NCBI GenBank assembly: GCA_965227215.1
Contig: OZ245729.1
Coordinates: 2,108,001-2,172,000, forward strand
Direction of reading: 5' to 3'
Length of the DNA: 64,000 nucleotides
Origin: Gracilimonas sp965227215
Lineage (GTDB): Bacteria > Bacteroidota > Rhodothermia > Balneolales > Balneolaceae
Shown here: positions 1 through 9,564 of the stretch, in pieces
How positions within the stretch are numbered: the stretch's first letter is position 1
Layout: each line of letters starts with the position of its first letter
Translations under genes and position numbers: made by a program
The notes under the pieces: generated by a model
What the model was told of the DNA's origin: nothing
What the model saw: the letters and a program-made list of their open reading frames with translations, nothing else
Database searches by the model: none

Positions 1-582
1 GAAGCGTTCGTCAATAAGTTCCAGGGCGATAACCGGAGTGTTGAAAGTTTCTGAAATCACATCATACACTTCCCTGGAAGAACGGTAACCGTATCCGCCC
101 CAAAGCAGCCTTTTCTTAAAATGCCAGATGGCATCGCCCATCCCTTCAAAACTTGAAAAACGGCCTTCATCAAGGTGCACAATTTCGTAGCTGCTGTCTT
201 CATATACTTTTTGAATGGTAGGCACCTCTCCTTTACGCTGATCTGAGTTCATCACGCTCATAATCACTTCTTTCTTGCCATCTTTAGTGATGTTGGGCAA
301 GCTTTGATTGGCACAAAAAACCATGTCGGGATATCCACGTTGTCCTTCTATCTCATGCACATACAAGCCAAGTTCTTCGTAAGCTGCCTTAAGATGCTCC
401 CACTCATTTTGGGCAGCCAGCTTATCTACATCTCCGATGTTGCCTTCCATGTGCGGGTTAATCACATATTCTACCGAAAAATAAGTGGGTTTTACCAACA
501 GAACTTTCTCCGGGGCCGGCATCGATTCCAGCTCAGATACCTCAAAATCCAATTGATTGACAGATGTGATTACCGTACTCAT
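1..582 (-). CDS. Amidinotransferase-family protein (DDAH-like), C-terminus outside window
   Basis: The gene starts at the ATG at 582 and reads in frame to base 1, giving the first 194 residues. The protein has the look of the amidinotransferase / dimethylarginine dimethylaminohydrolase fold: an early substrate-loop region (NPHMEGNIGD), then PDMVFCANQ, then a block around FEGMGDAIWHF that resembles the conserved acidic-Gly-Asp stretch of the family. The catalytic His and Cys normally lie in the C-terminal half, which is not present, so activity cannot be judged. Known members cut or transfer guanidino groups of arginine derivatives. The gene is divergent from ddl. Substrate is unknown. Confidence 0.75.
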   Translation of the reverse strand, partial: MSTVITSVNQLDFEVSELESMPAPEKVLLVKPTYFSVEYVINPHMEGNIGDVDKLAAQNEWEHLKAAYEELGLYVHEIEGQRGYPDMVFCANQSLPNITKDGKKEVIMSVMNSDQRKGEVPTIQKVYEDSSYEIVHLDEGRFSSFEGMGDAIWHFKKRLLWGGYGYRSSREVYDVISETFNTPVIALELIDERF

Positions 583-777
583 AAGCGATTATTTTAAAGA
601 TTCCACAGAACAGCAAATATTGAAAATATCATGTTGAGGAACAAGATCAAGTTTTAAAAGATAGGTATTAGTTGGAAGGATTTAAGTGCCAGGTATTAGC
701 AGAAAACGAAAACCTTTCAATCTATTAACAATTAAGCGGAAACAATCCTATTTTCGACATCAACTATACACTCAGCT

Positions 778-1971
778 ATGACTCAAAAAAACCTTATTGT
801 CGCTTTTGGAGGCGTTTCCCCGGAACATGAAGTTTCGGTGTTAACGGCCATTCAGGCTATCTCTGCCCTTGAAGATAGTAACTACCGATGCATTCCCCTT
901 TACATCACAAAATCAGGACGATGGCTGACCGGAGAAAAGCTCCTGGATCTCAGTAATTTCAAGGATCTTTCTACGCTTGAAAGCGACTGTGTTTCCTGTG
1001 CTTTTGTTAAAGATGAAACCGGAAAAACCCATCTCAAAGAACAGGAAAGAGGCGGGTTATTTTCCAAGCCTAAAAGCCATCCGGTGTATGCCGTTCTTTG
1101 TGCCTTTCATGGAAGTGAAGGGGAAAACGGTGCGTTTCAGGGCGTATGTGAAATGATGAATGTACCGTATTCGGGGAGTGGGGTGTTAGGCTCTTCGCTG
1201 GGAATGAATAAGGTGAAGGCAAAACTGGTGGCTGCAGCACATGGGATTCCGGTGACGAAAGCCGTGAACTTTTATGAATCGGACTGGGAGAAAGAACAGG
1301 ATGACATTATCACTATTGCTGAAGGATATGATTATCCGCTGATAGTAAAGCCGGTGAGCCTGGGCAGCAGTATTGGTGTAGCCATTGCAAACTCTCGTGA
1401 TGAACTGGTCGACTCGGTGGAAATGGCTTTTCGATATGATGACCACCTGCTGATCGAAGAAGCGGTAAATCCACTTATGGAAATTAACTGCTCGGTATTG
1501 GGCACGCCGGATGACTGCCGGCCCAGTGTGTGTGAAAAACCATTGGGACAAACGGAAACCCTTTCATTTGAGGACAAATACCAGAGTGGTGATGGAGCAG
1601 ACAAAGGAATGGCATCTGCTGACCGTGTAATACCGGCCGATATCTCTGATGAGCTCACAAAAAAAATTCAGAACCTGGCTACCAAAACCTTTTCAGCCTT
1701 AGATGCTTCGGGACTGGCCCGGTTGGACTTCCTTGTTAATGCGAACACCGAAGAAGTATACTTTAATGAAATCAATACCATTCCGGGCTCCTTTTCATTT
1801 TACCTGTGGGAAAAATCGGACCTGAGTTTTACCCACCTACTCAACGAGCTTATCGAGATTGGGTTGAAGCAGCATCGGGCGAAAAACGGCAGGGTACGCA
1901 GTTATGAAACCAACTTGTTAAGTGAAAAAGCTATAAAAGGTATTAAAGGGTTAAAAGGCAGTAAAAATTGA
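778..1971 (+). CDS. ddl: D-alanine--D-alanine ligase
   Basis: ATP-grasp ligase making the D-Ala-D-Ala dipeptide for peptidoglycan in the cytoplasm. Visible family signatures are GGVSPEHEVS at the N-terminus, HGSEGENGAFQG (family HGxxGEDGxxQ), VKPVSLGSSIGV in the ATP-grasp region and NEINTIPGS at the metal site near the C-terminus. At 397 residues it is longer than the short DdlB type and closer to the longer DdlA/VanA-type ligases, with a basic C-terminal tail. The ATG at 778 directly precedes the conserved N-terminus. It stands alone, in front of a lipoprotein gene. Confidence 0.95.
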   Translation: MTQKNLIVAFGGVSPEHEVSVLTAIQAISALEDSNYRCIPLYITKSGRWLTGEKLLDLSNFKDLSTLESDCVSCAFVKDETGKTHLKEQERGGLFSKPKSHPVYAVLCAFHGSEGENGAFQGVCEMMNVPYSGSGVLGSSLGMNKVKAKLVAAAHGIPVTKAVNFYESDWEKEQDDIITIAEGYDYPLIVKPVSLGSSIGVAIANSRDELVDSVEMAFRYDDHLLIEEAVNPLMEINCSVLGTPDDCRPSVCEKPLGQTETLSFEDKYQSGDGADKGMASADRVIPADISDELTKKIQNLATKTFSALDASGLARLDFLVNANTEEVYFNEINTIPGSFSFYLWEKSDLSFTHLLNELIEIGLKQHRAKNGRVRSYETNLLSEKAIKGIKGLKGSKN

Positions 1972-2044
1972 CTTAAGGTCGCTAATAAGGGAATGATTTC
2001 CGTCGTTCATATTTTGTTTTACTAAAACAGACAAGCATAACTCA

Positions 2045-3478
2045 ATGAAAAAACTTCTCCTTCTTTTAATTTCAGTATTTGTTCTTATTTCCTGTGGCAA
2101 GGAATTGGAGACTGTCACTGTTAAGTCAGATACTTCTGAATTATTAAACGCTCCGGCCGATTCCATATACACCGAGATGGATCCCAGCCAGGATGATTTT
2201 GTACAGATCCGCTTAGGTGAAATTGCGGCTGTTGAATCACTTGATCCGCTTTTTGCTTCTTCCAACAGTGAGTGGCGGGTTCTGAACCTTATTTACGAAG
2301 GGCTTACGGGCTTGAACAGTTCCGGAAATCCAGCTCCGGCTCTGGCTAAAAGATGGGAAGTAAACAGCGATTCCACCCAATTTACTTTTCACCTGAGAAC
2401 AGATGTACATTTTCATGACTCTCCTGCTTTTGAGAATGGTTCCGGGAGACGGGTTGCAGCAAGTGATGTTCGTTATGTATTTGAACGTATGGCTGATGAT
2501 AATGTGCCGGACTTCACCGCAAATCACTTTGAAGACATCAGGGGTTTCACAGCTTATCACAGCGAACAAACGTTGGTTAAGAATCCGGAGAAACGGGCGT
2601 TTGATACTATTGAAGGGCTGAAAATTAGAAATGACTCAACCGTAGTTTTTTTTCTGAATACGTCTTCTTCAGATTTTCTTGAAAGGCTTGCACACCCCAT
2701 GGCATCGATCTATGCAAAAGAAAGCGTGCCAACAGGTAATGAGCCCATTCAGACGGCAGCTGGAACCGACCGTTTTGCCTTTATCAAAAAAGAGGGGAAT
2801 GCTCATTTGTTAACCCAGAACAAGGCCTATCGTGGGTTCACCCCTAAAATAAACCGGTTGGATATTGTATCAGGTTTAGAGGAAAAGGATCTCTACCAAG
2901 AGCTGGCCAGAAACAATTTAGATGCACTGATTGAGGTTGGAAGTTCCACATTAATGTCTGTTACAGATTCCACTGGTACACTTCTGAATAGTTTTACCGA
3001 CACATTTCAACTCAATCAAACGGCTACTCACTCCAATTACTCTTTCTACTACAATCGGAATTCCGGTCAAAGTGCCTCTCTTAATGAGCTGATTTCGAAT
3101 ACTGATTTTGAAACCTTGCTACCGCTTTCAGCTTTGGGCAGCATTAATGTCAAGCAGGTTGAGTCGGCTACGGCAGAACCTGACTCAAGCCGACGGTTAG
3201 TGATTACACAAACCGTACATCCTTTTGAAGTATTTTTGCTTGATAAACTTGCCACAAAAGCGGCAGGTATGGATTTTTCCTTTTCAATGAATGCATCTTT
3301 TGCTCTTTACAATGATATCACCTTTACAACTCGCCCATATCCGGAGACACAAAAGTTTCTGGAATGGAAATCTCCGGTACATATTTTGAGCAGCGAGTCA
3401 ATTTCCGGAATCAGTATTACTCACGAACCGTGGAACATCAGCCTGGTATCGGTGAAGAAAACGGGAGGAAGTGAATGA
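2045..3478 (+). CDS. Family-5 extracellular solute-binding lipoprotein
   Basis: Predicted lipid-anchored binding protein of the peptide/nickel (SBP_bac_5) family. The first 20 residues form a lipoprotein signal ending in the lipobox LISC, so Cys17 should be acylated. The next region holds the family pattern: a segment around VESLDPLFAS, then YEGLTGL, LAKRWEVNSDSTQFTFHLR and ASDVRYVFERM. At 477 residues it is somewhat short for the family, and the C-terminal lobe looks divergent. No permease or ATPase genes are adjacent, so the transporter partner is not visible. Its last four bases overlap nadK (ATGA), suggesting co-translation. Confidence 0.85.
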   Translation: MKKLLLLLISVFVLISCGKELETVTVKSDTSELLNAPADSIYTEMDPSQDDFVQIRLGEIAAVESLDPLFASSNSEWRVLNLIYEGLTGLNSSGNPAPALAKRWEVNSDSTQFTFHLRTDVHFHDSPAFENGSGRRVAASDVRYVFERMADDNVPDFTANHFEDIRGFTAYHSEQTLVKNPEKRAFDTIEGLKIRNDSTVVFFLNTSSSDFLERLAHPMASIYAKESVPTGNEPIQTAAGTDRFAFIKKEGNAHLLTQNKAYRGFTPKINRLDIVSGLEEKDLYQELARNNLDALIEVGSSTLMSVTDSTGTLLNSFTDTFQLNQTATHSNYSFYYNRNSGQSASLNELISNTDFETLLPLSALGSINVKQVESATAEPDSSRRLVITQTVHPFEVFLLDKLATKAAGMDFSFSMNASFALYNDITFTTRPYPETQKFLEWKSPVHILSSESISGISITHEPWNISLVSVKKTGGSE

Positions 3479-4344
3479 AACTCGGCATCGTTGCAAATCC
3501 GCAGAAGTATGAAGTAAGGGAGGTTCTGTCCGAAACCATAAAATGGGCGGAGCGCAAGAAAATATCCCTTTTTATCCACAAAGAAGTTTGCGAGGAAACC
3601 GGACTTAACAACACCGATATCATTCAAAAAACAGACACGGACCTTGATTCAATCAAAGCTTGTGACATTGTGTTGGTGGTGGGTGGAGATGGAACCATCC
3701 TTTATACGGCCCGCATTTCAAAAGATATAAATAAGCCCATTCTGGGGATTAACAGCGGTCGGCTGGGTTTTATGGCAAACACGCAGATCGAAGACCTGGA
3801 ACGAGCGCTCGACTGCCTGCTCAACAACGACTACTCCTTTGATAAACGATCGTTCTTGATAGCAACGGACAAAAATGGAAATCAATACCACGCGCTGAAC
3901 GAATTTTTATTTACTCGGAAGGATTCCATTTCTATGGTAAATGTGACCGCTGAATACGATGGCTGTTTAATAAACACCTACTGGGCTGATGGGTTGATTG
4001 TAGCATCACCGACGGGTTCCACGGCATATAACCTTGCTTCAGGCGGACCGATTGTAGCCCCCGGGACGGAAGTATTTTTGGTTACTCCGATTAACCCGCA
4101 CACGCTTACAACCCGGCCATTGGTATTGAATTCTACAAAACCGCTGAGGGTTATTATTGAAAAGCAGCAGAGCGAGGTTCAATTTTCGTATGATGGTCAG
4201 GTTCATGAGATTGAAAACTTTCCCTTTGAAGTGGAAATCTTGAAATCTGATTTAACTTTTGATTTGGTCCATCTTCCGGGGCAGGATTACTTTGAAACCC
4301 TTCGCAATAAGTTGATGTGGGGCATGGATCGAAGAAGGAGTTAG
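3475..4344 (+). CDS. nadK: NAD kinase
   Basis: Phosphorylates NAD+ to NADP+ using ATP or polyphosphate in the cytosol. The GGDGT motif (VVGGDGTIL), the NSGRLGFMA block and the SPTGSTAYNLASGGPI nucleotide-binding stretch are all present and in order, and the length (289 residues) is normal. The start overlaps the stop of the upstream lipoprotein by 4 bp, so translational coupling is likely, although the two functions have no obvious link. A hairpin lies just downstream (4350-4396). Confidence 0.96.
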   Translation: MKLGIVANPQKYEVREVLSETIKWAERKKISLFIHKEVCEETGLNNTDIIQKTDTDLDSIKACDIVLVVGGDGTILYTARISKDINKPILGINSGRLGFMANTQIEDLERALDCLLNNDYSFDKRSFLIATDKNGNQYHALNEFLFTRKDSISMVNVTAEYDGCLINTYWADGLIVASPTGSTAYNLASGGPIVAPGTEVFLVTPINPHTLTTRPLVLNSTKPLRVIIEKQQSEVQFSYDGQVHEIENFPFEVEILKSDLTFDLVHLPGQDYFETLRNKLMWGMDRRRS

Positions 4345-4349
4345 AATTA

Positions 4350-4396
4350 AGAACACAGAATTTAGGAGTCTGATAGAATTCTGACTCCTGCGTTCT
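4350..4396. terminator. Hairpin after nadK, possible terminator
   Basis: AGGAGTC (4364-4370) pairs with GACTCCT (4383-4389), with outer AGAAC/GTTCT pairing. The following tract is only mildly U-rich, so termination is uncertain. Confidence 0.4.
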
Positions 4397-4474
4397 GATT
4401 TCTTATCTTCCAAAGAAGAGGTTCAATACAGGATATTATTTAAATCGAAAACTGAACACTAAAAACCAAATATA

Positions 4475-5431
4475 ATGAAAGTAACAGTAGTTGGAGCTGG
4501 AGGTAACGTTGGCTCAACCGTAGTTGACGTACTCGCACAACGAGACATTTGCAAAGAAATCGTCGCCGTAGATATTGAGAAGAAAGACGGAGATAAAACT
4601 TTTTATCCATCCAGGGGCCGAGGTCTGGATCAGTGGGAATCAGCGCCGGTCCATCTTTTTGATACGCGCATTAAAGGCACCGTTGATTATGCCGACACGG
4701 CCGGATCCGATGTATGCGTGATCACTGCCGGTGTACCACGCCGTCCGGGGATGAGTCGCGATGACTTGCTCGAGATCAACGCCAACATTGTAAGCGGTGT
4801 TTCTAAAGAGCTTGCCAAGCATTCTCCTGATACCATCATTATTGTGGTTTCCAATCCGCTGGATGTAATGGTTCAGGTTGCCAAAGAAGCGAGCGGACTT
4901 CCTTACGAAAGAGTAATGGGAATGGCCGGAATCCTGGATACAGCCCGCTATCGTGCTTTTATTGCTGATGAGCTGGATGTATCTCCAAAAGACATTCAGG
5001 CGCTGTTGATGGGTGGCCACGGAGACACGATGGTTCCTCTGCCACGGTTCACCACACTATCCGGAATGCCAATCACACACTTCATCGATGAAAGCAGGTT
5101 GGATGAAATCGTAGAACGCGCCAAGAAAGGCGGTGGCGAGATCGTAGGCCTTATGGGAACCTCTGCATGGTACGCCCCCGGAGCTGCTGCAGCCCAAATG
5201 GTTGAAGCCATTCTTCTGGATCAAAACCGGATTTTCCCTGTTTGTGCACACATTGACGGGCAATACGGAATTGACGATCTATACATCGGCGTACCCGTGA
5301 AGCTGGGAACCGGTGGTGTAAAAGAAGTGATAGAGGTTGACTTAAACGAAAAAGAACAAGACCTTTTAGGGGAATCAGCTAAAGCCGTGCGCAGTACTTT
5401 AGATGATTTCCGAGAACTAATGAACAAGTAA
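4475..5431 (+). CDS. mdh: Malate dehydrogenase (LDH-like type)
   Basis: Oxidises malate to oxaloacetate with NAD+ in the citric acid cycle. A Rossmann Gly motif (VVGAGGNVGS) lies at the N-terminus, followed by GVPRRPGMSRDDLL, whose RRPGMSR substrate loop has the Arg typical of malate rather than lactate dehydrogenases. VSNPLDVM and the catalytic His in GGHGDTMVPL follow. Length (318 residues) matches the LDH-like MDH of Bacteroidota and Chlorobi. It is monocistronic: intergenic space lies upstream and a strong terminator follows at 5470-5509. Confidence 0.96.
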   Translation: MKVTVVGAGGNVGSTVVDVLAQRDICKEIVAVDIEKKDGDKTFYPSRGRGLDQWESAPVHLFDTRIKGTVDYADTAGSDVCVITAGVPRRPGMSRDDLLEINANIVSGVSKELAKHSPDTIIIVVSNPLDVMVQVAKEASGLPYERVMGMAGILDTARYRAFIADELDVSPKDIQALLMGGHGDTMVPLPRFTTLSGMPITHFIDESRLDEIVERAKKGGGEIVGLMGTSAWYAPGAAAAQMVEAILLDQNRIFPVCAHIDGQYGIDDLYIGVPVKLGTGGVKEVIEVDLNEKEQDLLGESAKAVRSTLDDFRELMNK

Positions 5432-5469
5432 ACTAAACAACGAGGACTAAGGGCTTCACTACTTGCATT

Positions 5470-5509
5470 AATCCCTAACGTGAATTCGTTCGCGTGAGGG
5501 ATTTTTTTT
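5470..5509 (+). terminator. Rho-independent terminator of mdh
   Basis: Inner stem CGTGAA-TTCG-TTCGCG with a UUCG tetraloop and outer stem AATCCCT/AGGGATT, followed directly by a run of T. Confidence 0.9.
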
Positions 5510-5547
5510 AGTAAAGAATTACACTTGTACAATTGTTATATTCAGCC

Positions 5548-5940
5548 ATGGATATAGTAATTGACACATCGGCCGTGTTGGCTGTTCTATTAAATGAATC
5601 TTCGAGAAACTCGATACTTTCGAGCAGCAAGGGAATGGATCTCATTGCACCGATAAGTATTGATGCTGAAATCGGCAATGCGATATCTTCCATGTTTAAA
5701 AGAAACCGTTTGGTATTTGATGAGGCACTGGAAGTTTTGAGTCAGTACCATCTTATTCCAATCAGAAAATCCAGTTTGGATCTAAAAGAGTCTATTACGT
5801 TAAGTAAAGAATTGAATATTTATGCATACGATGCGTACATGCTTTATTGTTGTATTAAATACAATTCCCCACTTTTGAGTTTAGATGCTACACTCCTCAA
5901 TTATGCAAAAAGTAAAGGGATAAAAACAATAGAGGTTTAG
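5548..5940 (+). CDS. PIN-domain toxin (VapC-like)
   Basis: A small PIN-domain RNase, the toxin half of a toxin-antitoxin pair. The ATG at 5548 is preferred over a TTG at 5533 because the product then begins MDIVIDTSAV, the usual PIN start with the first catalytic Asp. Further acidic positions are visible in IDAEIGNAI and in the YDAYMLYCC / LLSLDATL region near the C-terminus, giving a complete acidic set. About 130 residues is normal. It is followed after 2 bp by a Phd-like antitoxin, so toxin precedes antitoxin, the reverse of most VapBC operons. The target RNA cannot be read from sequence. Confidence 0.85.
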   Translation: MDIVIDTSAVLAVLLNESSRNSILSSSKGMDLIAPISIDAEIGNAISSMFKRNRLVFDEALEVLSQYHLIPIRKSSLDLKESITLSKELNIYAYDAYMLYCCIKYNSPLLSLDATLLNYAKSKGIKTIEV

Positions 5941-5942
5941 CA

Positions 5943-6179
5943 ATGAAAGTATATACCTACTCACAAGCTCGACAGAACCTTGCTCAACTATTGGATGAGG
6001 TAAAAAAAGATGGTGAAATTCGTATTAAGCGAAGAGATGGGAGAACCTATATTGTAAAGCAGCTTGAGGAGGAAAAGTCTCCATTAGACGTCGAAGGTGT
6101 AAACACCAACTTTACCAGAGACGAACTGAATGATATTGTCAGGGAAGGTCGGCAACGCTACGATCTGAATAAAGAATAA
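5943..6179 (+). CDS. Phd/YefM-family antitoxin
   Basis: The 78-residue product begins MKVYTYSQARQNLAQLLDEV, the N-terminal DNA-binding pattern of Phd/YefM antitoxins, followed by a basic turn and a variable acidic C-terminal tail that would wrap the toxin. It lies 2 bp after the PIN toxin, so the two are one operon. Antitoxins of this type normally repress their own promoter. No clear operator palindrome is seen between mdh's terminator and the toxin start. Confidence 0.85.
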   Translation: MKVYTYSQARQNLAQLLDEVKKDGEIRIKRRDGRTYIVKQLEEEKSPLDVEGVNTNFTRDELNDIVREGRQRYDLNKE

Positions 6180-6254
6180 CCGCATACATTTTCCGACAAT
6201 TACTTACAGATATTCCATTACATTCCTTTATTACTTCAGCTCAGATTTAAAACT

Positions 6255-8108
6255 ATGAATACACTTAGAAGATACCTTTTTACCCTCACTGTCCTAACCT
6301 TTATTTTTCTAACGGGCAGTCCGATCATCGCTCAAGATGTCCAAATTCCGGTCATCGAAAATGGACGGGCGCAGGTCATACCCGAACTTGAAAATCCCGA
6401 TAATTGGATTCGGGAAGACCTTTGGGTTGAAACGGAATTTGACTCAGATCAGGATGGTAAGCCGGACCGGATGCATGTGGATGTAACTCGTCCCAAGCAA
6501 ACCGAAGATGGGTTGAAGCTGCCCGTGGTATATGAAACCAGCCCTTATTATGCAGGAACTGCAGGAATGGTAGACGGGCTTTTCTGGAATGTTCGCCATG
6601 AGTTGGGAGAGCTTGGATCGAATGAAGTGGGCGAAGGAAAAAGCCGCCGGGCTCACCCTGAAGTTATTCGAAGAGGAGAACGCCCCATCATCTCAAATTC
6701 ACAAATAAAGACCTGGGTGCCCCGGGGATATATTGTAGTTCATTCATCCTCGCCGGGAACCGGGCTTTCGGACGGAGCTCCGACTGTTGGTGGAGACAAC
6801 GAATCCCTGGCTCCCAAAGCGGTAATTGAGTGGCTGACCGGTAAAGACAATGGATATACCACCCGCGATGGCAATGAAAGAGTGATGGCCACCTGGTCGA
6901 ATGGCAAAGTGGGGATGACCGGTACTTCGTACAATGGCACGCTTCCGTTAGCAGCTGCAACAACCGGTGTAGATGGCTTGGAGGTAATCATTCCTGTTGC
7001 TCCAAATACTTCTTACTATCACTATTATCGTTCCAATGGATTGGTTCGCAGTCCGGGTGGGTATTTGGGTGAAGATATTGATGTGCTGTATGATTTCATT
7101 CACAGCGGAGAAGAGTCGATGCGGGAGCGAAATAATCTGCGAATCCGGGATACGGAGATGGCAGAAAACATGGATCGCCGTACCGGAGATTACAACGAAT
7201 TTTGGGCCGGGCGTGATTACCTGAATGACATGCCCGGAATGAAAGCTGCCATGCTAATGAGCCACGGCTTTAACGACTGGAACGTGATGCCTGAGCACAG
7301 CTACCGAATTTACGCCAAGGCCAAAGAAATGGGATTACATACTCAGATTTACTATCACCAATTCGGGCATGGTGGTCCGCCCCCGGTGGAAATGATGAAC
7401 CGCTGGTTTACACATTATTTGTTTGGAGTGGATAATGGAATTCAGGAAGAAACCGGTGCATGGATTGTACGTGAATATGATGATCCCGCAGATCCCACGT
7501 TCTATCCGGATTTCCCAAACCCTGCTGCTAAGCCGGTTACTTTACACTTGAACAGCGGAGCCCCGGCAAAAGGAGGGTTGAGTCTTAACAAACCCGGAAA
7601 TCAGGGAACAGAGACTTTGGTTGATAATTTTTCTTTTGATGGGGAATCACTGGCCCGGGCAGAAATTACGGATCACCGGCTGCTATATGTTACCCCACCT
7701 TTACAGGATTCTCTCCATATTTCAGGATTGCCAACCATCAACATAAAACTGGCTAGTAGTAAGCCGGCGGCTAATCTCTCGGTTTGGTTGGTTTCTTTGC
7801 CTTGGAATGAGCGCCGAAACGGACGTATCACCGATAATATCATCACCCGTGGTTGGGCAGATCCACAGAATCATGAATCATTAACAGAAAGCGAGCCACT
7901 GAAACCCGGAAAGTTTTATGAGTTAACATTCAAGCTTCAGCCAGATGATCAGATCATACGTCCGGGCCAGCAAATTGGGTTGATGATTTTTGGAAGCGAT
8001 AAAGAATTTACCATCCATCCTGATCCCGGCACGGAACTAACCGTTGATTTGGATGCAACCACATTGACTTTGCCGGTTGTTGGTGGCAAAGCAGCCATTG
8101 ATTGGTAG
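6255..8108 (+). CDS. CocE/NonD-family secreted hydrolase (X-Pro dipeptidyl-peptidase-like)
   Basis: Predicted exported serine hydrolase of the S15/CocE type. Residues 1-27 form a signal peptide ending near IIAQD. The alpha/beta-hydrolase nucleophile is in GMTGTSYNG; a catalytic Asp candidate lies in GFNDWNVMPEHSY and the His in FGHGGPPP. The C-terminal third (from about residue 420) fits the galactose-binding-like jelly roll of the family. At 617 residues the length is normal. Family members act on Xaa-Pro peptides or esters such as cocaine; the natural substrate here is unknown. It converges on an M28 peptidase, with a long palindrome between them. Confidence 0.88.
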   Translation: MNTLRRYLFTLTVLTFIFLTGSPIIAQDVQIPVIENGRAQVIPELENPDNWIREDLWVETEFDSDQDGKPDRMHVDVTRPKQTEDGLKLPVVYETSPYYAGTAGMVDGLFWNVRHELGELGSNEVGEGKSRRAHPEVIRRGERPIISNSQIKTWVPRGYIVVHSSSPGTGLSDGAPTVGGDNESLAPKAVIEWLTGKDNGYTTRDGNERVMATWSNGKVGMTGTSYNGTLPLAAATTGVDGLEVIIPVAPNTSYYHYYRSNGLVRSPGGYLGEDIDVLYDFIHSGEESMRERNNLRIRDTEMAENMDRRTGDYNEFWAGRDYLNDMPGMKAAMLMSHGFNDWNVMPEHSYRIYAKAKEMGLHTQIYYHQFGHGGPPPVEMMNRWFTHYLFGVDNGIQEETGAWIVREYDDPADPTFYPDFPNPAAKPVTLHLNSGAPAKGGLSLNKPGNQGTETLVDNFSFDGESLARAEITDHRLLYVTPPLQDSLHISGLPTINIKLASSKPAANLSVWLVSLPWNERRNGRITDNIITRGWADPQNHESLTESEPLKPGKFYELTFKLQPDDQIIRPGQQIGLMIFGSDKEFTIHPDPGTELTVDLDATTLTLPVVGGKAAIDW

Positions 8109-8148
8109 ATAAATGTAGGGACACAAAATCTTGTGTCCCTACATTTAT
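8109..8148. terminator. Perfect 18-bp palindrome between convergent genes
   Basis: Perfect 18-bp arms around a 4-nt AATC loop lie between the convergent CocE hydrolase and M28 peptidase genes. It probably ends both transcripts. Its core (GTAGGGACACAA and complement) also has the look of a dispersed palindromic repeat. Confidence 0.7.
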
Positions 8149-8166
8149 AAATGGTTTATGTAATTA

Positions 8167-9435
8167 TTACAGCTGTAAATCAAAGGTCAGTTCTTCGCCG
8201 CCACGGAGAACGGTAACGGTTGTCAGCTGTCCGGCTTCCAGCTCATTCAGAGCTTCCATGTAGTTATAGATATCGGCGATGTTCATGCCCCCAATGTTGA
8301 TGATGATATCACCACCCTGCAGGCCGGCAGTATCAGCAGCACGGCCTTCACTTACCCCCGTAATACGGAAGCCTTCGCCGTCATAACCATAATCAGGGAG
8401 AACACCGAGCGTGGGACCATCCATAGTCATATTGCGCTGTTGTTCACCCGGAGCTTCGGTAAATGTCATGTCTTCTTTGTCAAGATCGTCGAGTTGCTCA
8501 ATTACTCTTTTTACATGTGAAAGCAGTTGTTCCTGTCCTTCCGCATTGATCCACTCTGTATCATCTGAAGGGCGGTGATAGTCGGCATGAGTATCTGTGA
8601 AATAGTGGAGTACAGGGATGTCCTTATAATAAAAGCTGGTATGGTCGCTGGCTCCGGTGCCATCCGGTATTAAATCCAATTCAAGAGAATCGGTATTGGC
8701 TGTTGTGAGAATAGATTCCCAGCTATCCGTTGTAGCTACTCCAAAAATCATGAGGCGCCCGTTACTCATTCGTCCAACCATATCCATATTGATCATTGCA
8801 AGGGCATTTTCGAGCTCAACGGTGGGATTATCCACATAATACTGAGAGCCCAATAAACCCATTTCTTCTCCGGAAAATGCAAGAAACAGTAGATCGGTTT
8901 CAGGACGGTTTGCAGCAAAATATTCAGCCAGTTCCAGTACTCCGGCTGTACCTGAGGCGTTGTCATCAGCACCATTGTGAATCTTAGGGTCATCACTACT
9001 ACTCAAAGAGCCAAAGCTTCCCATCCCCAAATGATCATAGTGAGCACCAATAATGATCAGCTCTTCAGAAGTCCCAGTTCCCTGTAGCAGTCCGGCTACA
9101 TTTTTGCTTAGCCTTTTTTCACCCGAAGAATCTGATGCGCTGGCATGCGGGTTGTTTAAAACAGCTGTATTGATGGTAAATTCCTGAAAATAGGTTCCGT
9201 CATCGCCGGCCGGATCCAGGCCATAGCTTCGGAACAAATCAGCAATATAATTAGCAGCGACTGCTTCCTCGGCCGTTCCGGCTTCTCGCCCCTTCATTTC
9301 TTCACTTGCCAAAAAAGTGATATGCGTTAATACATCTTCATCAGAAATTTCGGAGGTGGTAACTTTTTCTTGTTCTTGAGTTGAGCAGGAAAAAAACAGG
9401 GTAGCCAGCAAAACAATCGGGAAGTATTTGATCAT
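8167..9435 (-). CDS. M28-family zinc aminopeptidase lipoprotein with PDZ domain
   Basis: Predicted envelope metallopeptidase. The N-terminus is a lipoprotein signal with lipobox FFSC. Zinc ligands of the M28 family appear in order: HYDHLGM, GADDNASGTAG, SGEEMGLLGS and a distal His in the HYFTDTHADYH region, so the active site looks complete. After about residue 330 comes a PDZ-like domain (ITGVSEGRAADTAGLQGGDIIINIGG), which would bind peptide C-termini or help assembly. Length 422 fits M28+PDZ proteins. A TAnnTTTG-type -7 box lies upstream at 9471-9478. Confidence 0.92.
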   Translation of the reverse strand: MIKYFPIVLLATLFFSCSTQEQEKVTTSEISDEDVLTHITFLASEEMKGREAGTAEEAVAANYIADLFRSYGLDPAGDDGTYFQEFTINTAVLNNPHASASDSSGEKRLSKNVAGLLQGTGTSEELIIIGAHYDHLGMGSFGSLSSSDDPKIHNGADDNASGTAGVLELAEYFAANRPETDLLFLAFSGEEMGLLGSQYYVDNPTVELENALAMINMDMVGRMSNGRLMIFGVATTDSWESILTTANTDSLELDLIPDGTGASDHTSFYYKDIPVLHYFTDTHADYHRPSDDTEWINAEGQEQLLSHVKRVIEQLDDLDKEDMTFTEAPGEQQRNMTMDGPTLGVLPDYGYDGEGFRITGVSEGRAADTAGLQGGDIIINIGGMNIADIYNYMEALNELEAGQLTTVTVLRGGEELTFDLQL

Positions 9436-9470
9436 CGTTTTATCACATTAGTTGAGATTTTTGAATCTAT

Positions 9471-9478
9471 CAAATATA
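9471..9478 (-). promoter_or_regulatory. -7 promoter box of the M28 peptidase gene
   Basis: Reads TATATTTG on the minus strand, matching the Bacteroidota -7 consensus TAnnTTTG, 36 bp before the ATG. No clear TTG -33 partner is seen. Confidence 0.5.
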
Positions 9479-9564
9479 ACATTTGGGAAGGGTTTATTGA
9501 ATGAGAAAATCATTTTCAGAAACCCGCCGCTTCATCACTTTCGTTATTCAATGTTGAATATTCC

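Noticed and set aside
304..597. 97-aa plus-strand ORF at the left edge
   Set aside because: Antisense shadow of the amidinotransferase gene that starts at 582 on the minus strand.
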